Part shown: positions 19,644 to 28,661 of the stretch, in pieces
How positions within the stretch are numbered: the stretch's first letter is position 1
Layout: every line of letters begins with the position of its first letter
Source of the DNA: G963666895 sp963666895
GTDB taxonomy: Bacteria > Desulfobacterota > Desulfovibrionia > Desulfovibrionales > Desulfovibrionaceae
DNA: 64,000 nucleotides
Reading direction: 5' to 3'
Assembly: GCA_963666895.2 (NCBI GenBank)
Contig: CAXXNS010000013.1
Location: 62,001 to 126,000, forward strand
Notes under the pieces: generated by a model
Databases searched by the model: none
Told to the model about the DNA's origin: nothing
Seen by the model: only the letters and a program-made list of their open reading frames with translations
Position numbers and translations under genes: made by a program

Positions 19644-20683
19644 GCACCAAGACCATCACCCTGGACGGACGGCCCATTGGCGACGGACATCCCGTGTTCC
19701 TGGCCGCCGAGGCCGGGACCACCAGCAACGGCGACCTGGCCACGGCCAAGAAGCTGACCGACCTGGCCGCCGAGGCCGGGTTCGACGCCATCAAGTTCCA
19801 GACCATCGACCCGTACCAGCTCTCGGACAAGGAGACGCGCTACGAGTACGACACGGCCAAGGGCCGCACGGGCGAGAACATGGTCAAGATGTTCGAGTCC
19901 CTGGTCTTCAGCCCGGAAGAGTGGCACGAGCTGGCCGAGTACGTGCGGAGCAAGGGGCTGGTCTTCTTCTCCACCGTGGATCACCTCAAGGGCGTGGACC
20001 TGCTGGACGGCCTGGACGTGCCCGTACACAAGATGGGCTCCTGGGACGTGACCTACGAGCCGCTCATCAAGAAGATGGCGGCCACGGGCAAGCCGGTCAT
20101 GCTCGACCTGGGTCCGGCCGGCCTGGGCGACGTGGTGCGCTACGTGGAGCTGTACCGCGAGTACGGCAACGGCGAGGTCATCCTGCTCCAGGACTTCCAC
20201 ACCGACGACCCGGCCCAGATGAATATGCGCAACATCCCGTATCTCAAGCGCATGTTCGGCCTGCCCGTGGGCTTTTCCGCGCCCGGCACCTACGACGACC
20301 TGGACGTGGTGGCCGTGGCTCTGGGAGCCAACGTCCTGGAAAAGCGCATCACCATGAGCCGTGAGCAGGACGGGCACCATCATTTCATCTCCATGGAGCC
20401 CCAGGAGATGGAGCCCTGGGTGGAGCGCATGCGCTTTGCCGAGGCCTGCCTGGGCACCGAGGAGATCCGGCCCTCGGACAACGACGCCCAGGGCGCGCGC
20501 GAGCACTATCGCACCATCTGCACCACCCGGCCGGTCAAGGCCGGGGAGGTCTTCAGCATGGACAACCTGGACGGCAAGCGTCCGGGCTCGGGCCTGCACA
20601 CCCGTTATCTGGAGTTCATTCTGGGGCGTCCGGCCAAGCGGGATCTGGATGCGGACGTGCTGATCACCTGGGACGACGTCTAG
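19640..20683 (+). CDS. Divergent NeuB/SpsE-family protein lacking the usual metal-binding histidines
   Basis: 347 aa with the full architecture of a nonulosonate synthase: a TIM barrel to about residue 265 and a C-terminal SAF-like domain (TTRPVKAGEVFSMDNLDGKR...). The family signature is altered. The usual E-I/V-G-x-N-H-N-G-D reads AEAGTTSNGD at residues 23-32. The usual GFSDH reads GFSAPG at 211-216. The usual EKHFT reads EKRITMS at 234-240. Thus both histidines that hold Mn2+ in NeuB are gone, although K-F-Q and S-T-V barrel positions remain. It may catalyse a different or metal-independent condensation, or act as a non-catalytic partner. It overlaps the WbqC-like gene by 4 bp. Confidence 0.8.
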   Translation: MSTKTITLDGRPIGDGHPVFLAAEAGTTSNGDLATAKKLTDLAAEAGFDAIKFQTIDPYQLSDKETRYEYDTAKGRTGENMVKMFESLVFSPEEWHELAEYVRSKGLVFFSTVDHLKGVDLLDGLDVPVHKMGSWDVTYEPLIKKMAATGKPVMLDLGPAGLGDVVRYVELYREYGNGEVILLQDFHTDDPAQMNMRNIPYLKRMFGLPVGFSAPGTYDDLDVVAVALGANVLEKRITMSREQDGHHHFISMEPQEMEPWVERMRFAEACLGTEEIRPSDNDAQGAREHYRTICTTRPVKAGEVFSMDNLDGKRPGSGLHTRYLEFILGRPAKRDLDADVLITWDDV

Positions 20684-20767
20684 CTGAAAGGCCCGGGGCT
20701 GGACACGTTTTCGGGGCCGGGTTAGTGGTGGCCACAGCACGGTCCAATCTTCTGCAGGAGATGTTCA

Positions 20768-21469
20768 ATGGATTCCATGGGAAGGACCCTGGTGGTGGCG
20801 GCGCATCCCGACGATGAGATCCTGGGCTGCGGCGGCACCCTGGCCCGGCTGGCCAAGCAGGGCAACGAGCTGCGGGTGGTGATCCTGAGCAAGGGCGTGG
20901 CGTCGCGCCACGACGCGGACACGGCCGGGTCCGGCCGCGAGGAAGAGCTGCGTATGAAGGCCGCGGCCCGGGCCGCGAACATCGTGGGCTGCCCCGCCCC
21001 GGTGCTGCACGACCTGTCGGACAACCGCTTCGATTCCCAGGACCTGCTGGACGTGGTCAGGCTGGTGGAGGCCGAGGTGGAGTCCTTCGCCCCGGACACC
21101 GTATTCACCCATTTCGGGTCCGACCTCAACGTGGACCACGGCGTGGCCTTCCGGGCCGTGCTCACGGCCCTGCGTCCCATGGCCGGGCGGCCGGTCAAGC
21201 GGCTCTACGCCTTTGAGACGCCGTCCTCAACGGAATGGAGTTTCGGCAAGGTGGGCGGACCGTTCACGCCGGACACCTTCGTGGACATCGGCCCCTATCT
21301 GGAGGCCAAGATCGAGGCCATGCAGGCCTACGAGGCCGAGGCCCGGCCCTTCCCACATCCCCGGTCGCCCGAGGCCCTGCGCGCCCTGGCCCAGTGGCGC
21401 GGCGCCACCGTGGGCTTCACGGCCGCCGAGGCGTTCATGACCGTGTTCGCCCTGTCGCCGTCGGCCTAG
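20768..21469 (+). CDS. PIG-L/LmbE family deacetylase
   Basis: 233 aa. The motif AHPDDEILGCGGTLARL at residues 12-28 is the zinc/catalytic signature of PIG-L N-acetylglucosaminyl deacetylase-like enzymes, and DLNVDHGVAFRAVLTA carries the later zinc histidine. It would remove an N-acyl group from a sugar, in line with remodelling of an acetamido sugar in this operon. An AGGAG site at 20757-20761 precedes the ATG; a second in-frame ATG lies 9 bp downstream. Its stop codon abuts the stop of the converging gene. Confidence 0.85.
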   Translation: MDSMGRTLVVAAHPDDEILGCGGTLARLAKQGNELRVVILSKGVASRHDADTAGSGREEELRMKAAARAANIVGCPAPVLHDLSDNRFDSQDLLDVVRLVEAEVESFAPDTVFTHFGSDLNVDHGVAFRAVLTALRPMAGRPVKRLYAFETPSSTEWSFGKVGGPFTPDTFVDIGPYLEAKIEAMQAYEAEARPFPHPRSPEALRALAQWRGATVGFTAAEAFMTVFALSPSA

Positions 21470-22642
21470 CTACGGCTGGCGGGCCAGGATTTCCTTTTCC
21501 ACCAACCCGGTTCCCCAGCCCGGCCCGTCCGGGACGCGCATCCGTCCGTTCTTCACCACCGGCGGAGCGCTGACGATGTCGTCGCGCCAGGGCACGTCGT
21601 CCACGTCGTATTCCATGAGCCGCAGGTTGGACACGGCCGCGCAGAAGTGGGCGGTCATGACGGAGGCCAGGGGGCTGCCGTGGTTGTGCGGGGCCACGTT
21701 GACCTCGAAGGTTTCGGCCAGGTCCGCGATCTTCTTGGACTGGGCCGCGCCGTTCCAGTGCACGTCGATGATGGCCACGTCCGCGCCGCGGGCCTGGAGG
21801 TAGGGCAGGTATTCCCGCATGCCCCGCAGGGTCTCCAGGGAGCCCAGGGGCATGGGGGCCTGGTCCGAGAGCTTGCGCAGGCTGTCCGGGGTCTGGGTGT
21901 CCACCTCCAGCCAGGCCAGGCCGTAGGGGGCCAGGGCCCGGGCCAGCCGCGCGTTGCCGTCGGCCCGGAAGTGCATGTTCACGTCCAGGATGATGTCCGC
22001 GTCCGGCCCGGCGGAGTCGCGGAACGCAGCCACCAGGGCCGTGATCTGGTCCAGGGTGGCCTGGTCCAGGTCGCGGTCCGCGCTGCCCGGCCCGCCCTTG
22101 AAGCCCTGCATGAGCACCCGGGGTTCCGGGCCGCCCAGCAGGAGCAGGTTGGTCTTCAGGCCGCTGAAGCCGCGCTGGCGCACTTCCTGTCCCAGGGCGG
22201 CGATGTCCTCCAGGGTTTGCACCGGCCCGGCCTCGATGTGGTCGGACGAGCGCACCCGGGTGGAGCCGCAGTGGGACCAGTACAGGGGGATGTCCTCACG
22301 CAGGGGTCCGCCCAGGAGCACGTGCACCGGCACGCCCAGGGCCTGGCCCTTGACGTCCAGCAGGGCGTTTTCCAGGGCGGCCAGGGCCTTGTGCACCACG
22401 CCCCCGGAGCTCTGCCGGGTGATGCGGTACAGGTCCCAATAAATGGCCTCGCCGTGCAGGGGGTCGCGGCCAACGACTTGGCTTTCGAACTGCTTGAGCA
22501 CGGCGGCCACGGCCGGGTTGGAGCCGTGGGAGTCCGTGCAGTCGCTCACGCCCACAAGGCCTTGGTCCGTGGAGACCTTGAGAAAGCTCCAGGGCCGCCA
22601 GCCGGCTTGGCAGGTCAGGACGTCCAGGGCGGTGATCTTCAT
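21470..22642 (-). CDS. Enolase-superfamily (mandelate racemase/muconate lactonizing enzyme type) protein, possible sugar-acid dehydratase
   Basis: 390 aa. The N-terminal capping domain begins MKITALDVLTC. Barrel metal ligands are seen in DADIILDVNMHFR (Asp), GLAWLEVDTQTP (Glu) and PLGSLETLRGM (Glu). SGLKTNLLL carries the second-strand lysine, and VAPHNHGSPLA resembles the His-containing end-of-barrel motif of sugar-acid dehydratases. Members abstract a proton next to a carboxylate; dehydration of an aldonic acid to a 2-keto-3-deoxy acid is the best guess. It is the last gene of the minus-strand cluster, 30 bp after the DapA-family gene, which could act on such a keto acid. Confidence 0.78.
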   Translation of the reverse strand: MKITALDVLTCQAGWRPWSFLKVSTDQGLVGVSDCTDSHGSNPAVAAVLKQFESQVVGRDPLHGEAIYWDLYRITRQSSGGVVHKALAALENALLDVKGQALGVPVHVLLGGPLREDIPLYWSHCGSTRVRSSDHIEAGPVQTLEDIAALGQEVRQRGFSGLKTNLLLLGGPEPRVLMQGFKGGPGSADRDLDQATLDQITALVAAFRDSAGPDADIILDVNMHFRADGNARLARALAPYGLAWLEVDTQTPDSLRKLSDQAPMPLGSLETLRGMREYLPYLQARGADVAIIDVHWNGAAQSKKIADLAETFEVNVAPHNHGSPLASVMTAHFCAAVSNLRLMEYDVDDVPWRDDIVSAPPVVKNGRMRVPDGPGWGTGLVEKEILARQP

Positions 22643-22672
22643 GCGGCCTCCCCCCGTTTTCAGCGGTTTTGG

Positions 22673-23572
22673 CTAGTAGCCGTATTCCTCGACCAGCTCT
22701 TTGAGCCGGGCCACGGCCTCGTCGTCCAGTTCCGCGTAGTAGGAGCTGGTGTACCGGGAGCAGATGCCCCGCATCTCCAGGATGGCCTTTTCCTCGGCCG
22801 CCTGAAGGAAGTTTTCGCTCTTGCCGCCCTTGGGCCAGGAAGCCAGAAAGCGCGACAGCTTTTCCTGGGCCGCGCGGGCCTCGTCCATGCGCCCCTCCCG
22901 AAACAGCCGCCAGACCCCGAGCATGGCCTCGGGGCAGGCCGAGCCCAGGCTGGAGGTGTGTCCGCCCGAGCCCATGCACAGGCAGGGGAAAAGCTGGGAG
23001 GCCACGGCCGTGATGACCTGGAAGGAGTCGTCCTGCAGGGCGCAGACCCGGGAGATGGCCACCGCGTCCTTGGTGGAGAACTTGATCCCGGCGATGTTGG
23101 GGTAGCCCTTCATGCGGGCCACGAAGTCCGGGGTGAAGGGCTTGGACCAGTTGGCCGAGGTGTACATCCACAGCGGTTTGGACACATGGTCCGCGATGCG
23201 CTCGTAGAACCAGGCCAGCCGGTCGAAGGAGAGCAGGGTGTGGTAGGGCATGACGTGGTAGTATTCGAAGTCCAGATCCTTGACCTGGTCCGCGAAGTCC
23301 AGGATGTCCTCCAGGGCGAAGAAGCCCGCGCCCATGACCAGGGGCACGCGGCCCGCGTTCTGTTCGCACACGATGCGGGCCACGGTCAGCCGCTTGGCCA
23401 TGGTCAGGTTCATGTCCTCGGAGCCGGTGCCCAGCACCCACAGCCCGCCGATGTCCTTGTCCGCCAGCCAGTCCACCAGGCGGCGCAGCCCGGGTTCGTC
23501 CACCGCGCCGTCGGCGGTGAAGGGGGTGGAGAGCACGGGGATGATGCCCTTGATCGGGCGTGGATTGCTCAT
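22673..23572 (-). CDS. Dihydrodipicolinate synthase/N-acetylneuraminate lyase (DapA) family protein
   Basis: 299 aa. Class I aldolase or lyase forming a Schiff base with pyruvate or a 2-keto acid. It shows GLWVLGTGSEDMNLT near residue 43, the family G-x-x-G-E-like loop in altered form, YYHVMPYHTLLSFD with the tyrosine region, and the Schiff-base lysine in NIAGIKFSTKD. It is unlikely to be the housekeeping dapA because it sits between a CMP-sugar synthetase and an enolase-superfamily gene. It may make or split a 2-keto-3-deoxy sugar acid. It overlaps the CMP-sugar synthetase gene by 4 bp. Confidence 0.83.
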   Translation of the reverse strand: MSNPRPIKGIIPVLSTPFTADGAVDEPGLRRLVDWLADKDIGGLWVLGTGSEDMNLTMAKRLTVARIVCEQNAGRVPLVMGAGFFALEDILDFADQVKDLDFEYYHVMPYHTLLSFDRLAWFYERIADHVSKPLWMYTSANWSKPFTPDFVARMKGYPNIAGIKFSTKDAVAISRVCALQDDSFQVITAVASQLFPCLCMGSGGHTSSLGSACPEAMLGVWRLFREGRMDEARAAQEKLSRFLASWPKGGKSENFLQAAEEKAILEMRGICSRYTSSYYAELDDEAVARLKELVEEYGY

Positions 23573-24279
23573 GATTCGTCCTTTTGTTCCCGCAGATGAA
23601 TGAGATAGGCCTCGGCCTTGAGGAAGTCGGCCATGGTGTCGATGTCCGTGGAGTGGAAGTCGTCCATGGGGATGGGCACCTGGCGCGGGGACATGATCTC
23701 CCCGGTGCGCACGAAGAATTCCCGCCGGACCGCGTACAGGGCCGCGTTGTACAAGTAGAAGGGCTCGGGGTCCGTGAAGTCGGCCACGGGCACGTAGTCC
23801 TCCAGCACGCCGTTGCGCACGGCCTTGAGGATGGGGAAACGTTTCTTGAAGGGCCCTTTGACCGAGGCCGCGGAGTCCAGGTCGCTCTGCCACAGCCTGC
23901 GGACCGCCTCGTCGATGTGGCCCGGGTCGCGGATGGGGCAGGTGGGCTGGAGCAGGACCACAATGTCGTAGGGCTGCCCGGTCCGGGCTTCCATGAAGTC
24001 CAGGGCGTGGCGCAGGGTGGCCGTGTTGCGCACCTTGTCCCCGGCCAGCTCGGACGGGCGCACGAAGGGCGTGGGCGCGCCGTATTGCCGGGCGATGTCC
24101 AGGATGTCCTCGTCCTCGCTGGACACCAGCCAGTCGGTCAGGCTTCGGGCCTTGGCCGCGGCCTCGATGGTCCAGGCGATGAGCGGCTTTCCGGCCAGCT
24201 CCATGATGTTCTTGCGCGGCAGCCGCTTGGACCCGCCGCGGGCCGGGATCACGGCCAGGACGCGTGGGGTTTGGCTCAT
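23569..24279 (-). CDS. Acylneuraminate cytidylyltransferase family protein (second CMP-sugar synthetase)
   Basis: 236 aa. The N-terminal CTP-binding motif VIPARGGSKRLPRKN is diagnostic, followed by FVRPSELAGDKVRN and VVLLQPTCPIRDPGHIDEA, and DFHSTDIDTMADFLKAE near the end carries the acidic metal site. It should activate a nonulosonate or related ulosonate with CTP. It is a paralogue of the gene at 10500, in a cluster with its own NeuB-family synthase, which suggests a second CMP-activated sugar. It overlaps its neighbours on both sides by 4 bp. Confidence 0.88.
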   Translation of the reverse strand: MSQTPRVLAVIPARGGSKRLPRKNIMELAGKPLIAWTIEAAAKARSLTDWLVSSEDEDILDIARQYGAPTPFVRPSELAGDKVRNTATLRHALDFMEARTGQPYDIVVLLQPTCPIRDPGHIDEAVRRLWQSDLDSAASVKGPFKKRFPILKAVRNGVLEDYVPVADFTDPEPFYLYNAALYAVRREFFVRTGEIMSPRQVPIPMDDFHSTDIDTMADFLKAEAYLIHLREQKDES

Positions 24280-25775
24280 GCCCGGCTCCTTTGCAGCAGA
24301 TGCTTGATGGCCTCCACGGACAGGCCCATGTCCTGGTGCATGGCCTCGATGGGCAGGGTGGTCTGGTCCTCGGCCTCAAGCCGCAGGGCCAGCTTGCGGT
24401 CGTATCCGTCCGGGTCGAAGGGGAAGGGCTCGGCCAGGGCGTCCAGCATGGCCGTTTCGGCCAGGCGCGGGTCCATGGCCTGCCGGGTCAGGCCCGGAGC
24501 GTCGTACAGGGTCTTTTCCAGGGTGATGACCGGCTTCTTGAGCAGCAGGCCTTCCCAGCCCGTGGATCCGTTGTCCGTGATGACCACGTCGGCGTGCCGC
24601 AGGTAGGCGAACTGGTCCGCGAAGGGGTGGACCAGGACCACGCCCGGCAGGTCGGCCAGGAATTTCAGGTAGGCCCGGGAGCGGCGTCCCCAGTTGAGCC
24701 GGTGCTCCTTGACCAGGAGCTTGAGGCCCGTGGGCAGCAGCCCGGCCAGGAACTTCACCAGATGCCGCTGGTCGTGGCAGAGCAGGGACTCGAAGTTGAG
24801 CATGAGTTCCGGCTCCTTGTGCAGCGGCATGTAGGCGTAGCGGAACGAGGCCAGTTCCTCCGGGGAAAAGGTGCGGAAGAGCCGGGCGTTGCGCCGGGCG
24901 TTGACCCCGACGCGGCAGGCCTCGGCCAGCTTGGACGCGGCCGAGTGCGGCTTGGGGCCCTGGCGTCCCTTGCGATACCAGCGCAGTTCCTCCCGGAAGA
25001 CCTGGAGCAGCGAGCGGACCTGCTCCCCGGCTCCCTGGCCCGAGGCGCGCTTCCAGTTCTGGGCGATGTAGTCCACCGTGGCGGGCTTGTCCCGAAATTG
25101 CCGGACGGCCTGCACAAAGGCCGGGCCGGGTTCGGCCCCGGAGCGGTCCAACTCCAGGAAGCGCTCGTCGGCCAGGGTGTTGTACATGTTGTAGTCGTCG
25201 GTCCAGAAGGCCTTTTTGGAGGCCAGCTTGGAGAAGCGGCAGGAGTGGACCGGAATCCCGCGTTCCTGGCACAGGAACCAGGCGGCCAGGGAGAAGTTTT
25301 CCGAGATGCTGCGGGTCAGGACCAGGTCGGGTCGGAATTCGTCAAAGGCCTGGCGCACGAAGTCGAAGGCCCGCAGCAGGGCCAGGCGCGGCCTGTCCTG
25401 GTCCGCGCGGCACCAGCGCAACAAGGGGTTGTCCGGCCACAGGAAGAAGCCCTGGGAAAATGCCTTGCCCATGTCCCGCTCCGAGGACAGCAGGATGCGG
25501 GACGCGCTCTTTCCGGCCGCCCGTTCGCAGCGGTCCACCAGGGCCTGCGCTTCCTCGCGCCCGTTCGGCTCGGACTCGAAGGGCCGGACCCGGCGCAGGT
25601 CGGGCAGGGTGAAGTGGGCGGCCCCGTCCTTGACGAGGTGCCGCCAGTGGTGCTTGTCTGGATGGTGGCTGACCACGGCCGCCCGGCATCCCTGTTCGTG
25701 GACCAGATGGGTCATCAGGTCGCGAAAGAACCCCCTCCAGATGTGGGAGTGGAAGAAGAGGATGCGTTTGTTCAT
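24276..25775 (-). CDS. Putative surface-polysaccharide GT-B protein (capsule synthesis type)
   Basis: 499 aa. The N-terminus RILFFHSHIWRGFFRDLM is a Rossmann-like opening of a soluble protein. The C-terminal half has LKLLVKEHRLNWGRRSRAYL, VVLVHPFADQFAYLRHADVV and ITDNGSTGWEGLLLKKPVI, the layout of the donor domain of capsule-type (KpsC/KpsS-like) transferases. It sits directly before a CMP-sugar synthetase gene, as does the similar protein at 8798-10474, so a CMP-ulosonate transferase role is inferred. The exact family could not be settled by eye. It starts 107 bp after the preceding gene. Confidence 0.6.
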   Translation of the reverse strand: MNKRILFFHSHIWRGFFRDLMTHLVHEQGCRAAVVSHHPDKHHWRHLVKDGAAHFTLPDLRRVRPFESEPNGREEAQALVDRCERAAGKSASRILLSSERDMGKAFSQGFFLWPDNPLLRWCRADQDRPRLALLRAFDFVRQAFDEFRPDLVLTRSISENFSLAAWFLCQERGIPVHSCRFSKLASKKAFWTDDYNMYNTLADERFLELDRSGAEPGPAFVQAVRQFRDKPATVDYIAQNWKRASGQGAGEQVRSLLQVFREELRWYRKGRQGPKPHSAASKLAEACRVGVNARRNARLFRTFSPEELASFRYAYMPLHKEPELMLNFESLLCHDQRHLVKFLAGLLPTGLKLLVKEHRLNWGRRSRAYLKFLADLPGVVLVHPFADQFAYLRHADVVITDNGSTGWEGLLLKKPVITLEKTLYDAPGLTRQAMDPRLAETAMLDALAEPFPFDPDGYDRKLALRLEAEDQTTLPIEAMHQDMGLSVEAIKHLLQRSRA

Positions 25776-25882
25776 GGTCTCACAGGCCGGAGGCCGTGGT
25801 TTGCGTAATGGCGATTTTTGTCACACTTGGTGTGCCGTGGCAAGGGGTATTTGTTCTTACCGGATTCCAACGCATTGGAAGC

Positions 25883-26764
25883 TCAGGATTTTTGTTCCTT
25901 GCCCAGCAGGTCCAGGCAGGCCCGGGCCGTGTCCCGAGCGGTGCGCCCCCGGTCAAAGGTGTCGCGCACCTCGGCGGCAAAGGGCGTTTCGGCCAGCAGG
26001 GCGTAGGCCTCGGCCGCGGCCAGATGGAACCCGGGCGTCAGTCCCGCCCCCTCCAAGGTTTTGGCGATCTGGCGCATCTCCTCCACCCAGCGGCCCGCGT
26101 TCAAGGGCAGGAAGGGCACCTTGGACGTGACGCGCGCGGCCAGGTCGGCCTGGCGGCGGTCGATCTCGGCCTGGAGCTCGCTGCCCAGTCCCAGGCCTTC
26201 GGCGGCCGTGAGCACCGTGGCCAGCAGGGCGTCGGTCCCCTTGTTCATGGCCGAGAAACACATCTTCAGGGCCGAGGCCCGGCCGATCTCCGGGCCCAGG
26301 GGGATGACGTTCAGCCCGGGCAGTTCCTCCAGCAGGCTGGTGTCCGGGCCGCTGACGTAGATGGAGGGGCTGCCCACCGTGGGCGGCGGGCCGATGATCC
26401 CGGCGTCCACGTACAGGGCTCCGGCCCCGGTGATGCGGGTGCCGATGTCCTTGGAGGTCTGCGGCGCGATGGCGTTCATGTCCGCGTAGGCCGGGGTCTT
26501 GCCCGTGCGCTTCATGGCCTGGGCCACGGCGTCGGCCAGGGCGGGCGCGAATTCGGGCGGCACGATGGCCAGCACCAACTGGGCCGCGGACACCACCTCG
26601 TCCAGGGGCAGGTCGCGCATCCCGGCCTTGGCGGCCAGGCGGCGGGTCTCCGAACCGCGCCCCTCCAGGCAGGTGACCACGTCCAGGCCGTGTTCCTTGA
26701 GGACCAGGGCCACGGAATGGCCCATGTCGCCAGGGCTGAGTACGGCGACGGTGGCGATGCGCAT
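25883..26764 (-). CDS. NAD(P)-dependent oxidoreductase, 6-phosphogluconate/HIBADH-like with DUF1932-type C-terminus
   Basis: 293 aa. The N-terminal dinucleotide fold begins IATVAVLSPGDMGHSVALVL, a variant Gly-rich loop. VLAIVPPEFAPALADAVAQ and AYADMNAIAPQTSKDIG follow the beta-hydroxyacid dehydrogenase pattern. The all-helical second half (SALKMCFSAMNKGTDALLA) contains the catalytic-lysine region and resembles DUF1932. It would reduce or oxidise a small hydroxy acid or semialdehyde. It follows the transketolase by 9 bp. The substrate is unknown. Confidence 0.78.
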   Translation of the reverse strand: MRIATVAVLSPGDMGHSVALVLKEHGLDVVTCLEGRGSETRRLAAKAGMRDLPLDEVVSAAQLVLAIVPPEFAPALADAVAQAMKRTGKTPAYADMNAIAPQTSKDIGTRITGAGALYVDAGIIGPPPTVGSPSIYVSGPDTSLLEELPGLNVIPLGPEIGRASALKMCFSAMNKGTDALLATVLTAAEGLGLGSELQAEIDRRQADLAARVTSKVPFLPLNAGRWVEEMRQIAKTLEGAGLTPGFHLAAAEAYALLAETPFAAEVRDTFDRGRTARDTARACLDLLGKEQKS

Positions 26765-26773
26765 GGTGCCTCC

Positions 26774-28661
26774 TTATAGGGCCTTGGCCACGCTTGCGGC
26801 CAGCCCGGGGGCGTCCAGGCCGTGGCGGGCCAGGACCTCGTCGTTCCTGCCGCAGCAGGGGATGTCGGTCAGGCCCAGGTTGGTCACGGTGGCGGTCAGG
26901 CCCAGCCGGGCGCAGGCCGCGGCCACCATCTTGCCCTGGCCCGAGTCCACCAAATGGTCGTCCAGGGTGAATATCCGCTTCATGCCCGAGGCCGTGTCGG
27001 CCAGCCAGCCCGGGTCAACCCGGTTTCAGCCAGGGCAGGTTGACCACCTTGAGGGAGATGCCCTGTTCTTCGAGCAGTCCGGCCGCCAAGTACGCCTGTT
27101 GCAGCATGACCGGGCCGTAGCCCAGGAGCACAACGTCGCGCCCGTCGCGCAGCACGCAGCCCTTGCCCGGTTCCAGGCCGTAGCCCTGGGGCAGGTCGAA
27201 GTCGATGACGCAGGGGATGGTGGTCAACCGGACGTAGGTGGAGCCCGGATTCTGCTCCACGGCCCAGGTCAGGGCCAGCCGGGTCTCGGTCTCGCAGCAG
27301 GGCTGGATGCAGGTCATGCCCGGCACCGAGCCCATGAGCGCGATGTCCCGGGACGACTGGTGCGAGTGGCCCGGCCCGGACGGCAGCACCCCGGCCAGGG
27401 ACCCGGCGTAGATGATCTTGGTGTGCTCGGTGGCGTTGTTGAAGATCTGCTCGTTCGGCCGGGTGGACAGGAAGCAGGAAAAGGAGTGGACCACGGGCAG
27501 CTTGCCGGACAGGGCTAGGCCCCCGGCCATGGACACCATGTCCATCTCCGCGATGCCGCATTCCACGAACCGGTCGGGATGGGCCTCGCGAAAGGGGATG
27601 ATGCCGCAGTCCAGGGCCAGGTCGCCGTCCAGGACCACCAGATCCTGGTGCTTGTCGCCCAGGTCCAGCAGGGTCTGGCCGTAGGCCGGGATGAGCTTCT
27701 GGGGGTTGGGCGCGGGCGTTGCGGTTTCGATTTGCGTGGAAATCAACTCGGGCATGGGGATGTCCGCGGCCCGGCAGGCCGTTTCCAACCCGAGCAACAG
27801 TTCGGCCAGGGCCTTTTCATAGGCCTCGGGCGCGATGGCCCCGGAATGATAGGCGTACTGGCCGCCCGTGGCCTGGGCGTCGAAGTCCTCCATAAAGGAT
27901 ACGCCCTTGCCCTTGATGGTGTCCGCGATGAGCAGCTTGGGCTTGTCCGGGTTGTCGGCCTCCAGCCCGTCCAGGGTCCGGGCCAGCGCGGCCACGTCGT
28001 TGCCTGGGCACCGGGCCGTGGCCCAGCCGAAGGCCGCGAATTTGGCCTCCAGGTCGCCCAGGTCGGAAACGTCGCTGACCCAGGTGTCGGACTGGATCTT
28101 GTTGTGGTCCACGATGGCCGTGATCTCGCCGTAATTCCCGTTCACCGTGGGCTGGAGGGACTCGTAGATCTGGCCCTCCTGGAGCTCGCCGTCGCCCAGG
28201 AGCACGAACACGCGGGCCTTCTTGCCGTCCAGGCGGCGGGCCTTGGCCATGCCCCGGGCCTTGGAGATGCCCATGCCCAGGGAGCCGGTGTTGGTGGCCA
28301 TGCCCGGGGTGCGCACGTCCGGGTGGCCGGGCAGGCCGTCCAGGCGGCGCAGGCGGTGGATGAGGTCGAAGTCCAGCCGCCCCAGGGCCAGGAGCACGGT
28401 GTACAGGGCCGGGGCGTCGTGGCCCTTGGACGAGAAGAACACGTCCTCCGGGTTCATGGCCGACAAATGCAGCCAGGCCATGATGTCCAGGGAGCTGAAG
28501 CTGGTGCCGATGTGGCCGGATCCGGCCTTCTGGATCATGTACAGGCAGTTGACGCGGCAGGCCTGGGCGAATGCCGCGGTCTTGGCTTGGGCCGGGGCGT
28601 CGGCGTCGCGCAGGGCGGCCAGGGCGGCCAGGGGGATGTATCGGGCCTGGTATTCGGGCAT
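26774..28661 (-). CDS. Transketolase (one frameshift as read)
   Basis: ThDP-dependent ketol transfer. The first 548 residues are intact: AGSGHIGTSFSSLDIMAWLH, FFSSKGHDAPALYTVL, VLLGDGELQEGQIYE with the ThDP-binding G-D-G, IVDHNKIQSD and VECGIAEMDMVSMAGGLAL. An extra base in the T run at 27024-27026 (A on the coding strand) then gives a premature stop. Repaired, the frame runs WLNRVDPGWLADTASGMKR into a C-terminal domain ending at 26774, about 628 aa. It is unlikely to be the housekeeping enzyme because it is embedded between SDR/ALDH and HIBADH-like genes in a CMP-sugar cluster. It may transfer a two-carbon unit to build a higher or branched sugar. It overlaps the aldehyde dehydrogenase gene by 1 bp. 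Confidence 0.85.
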
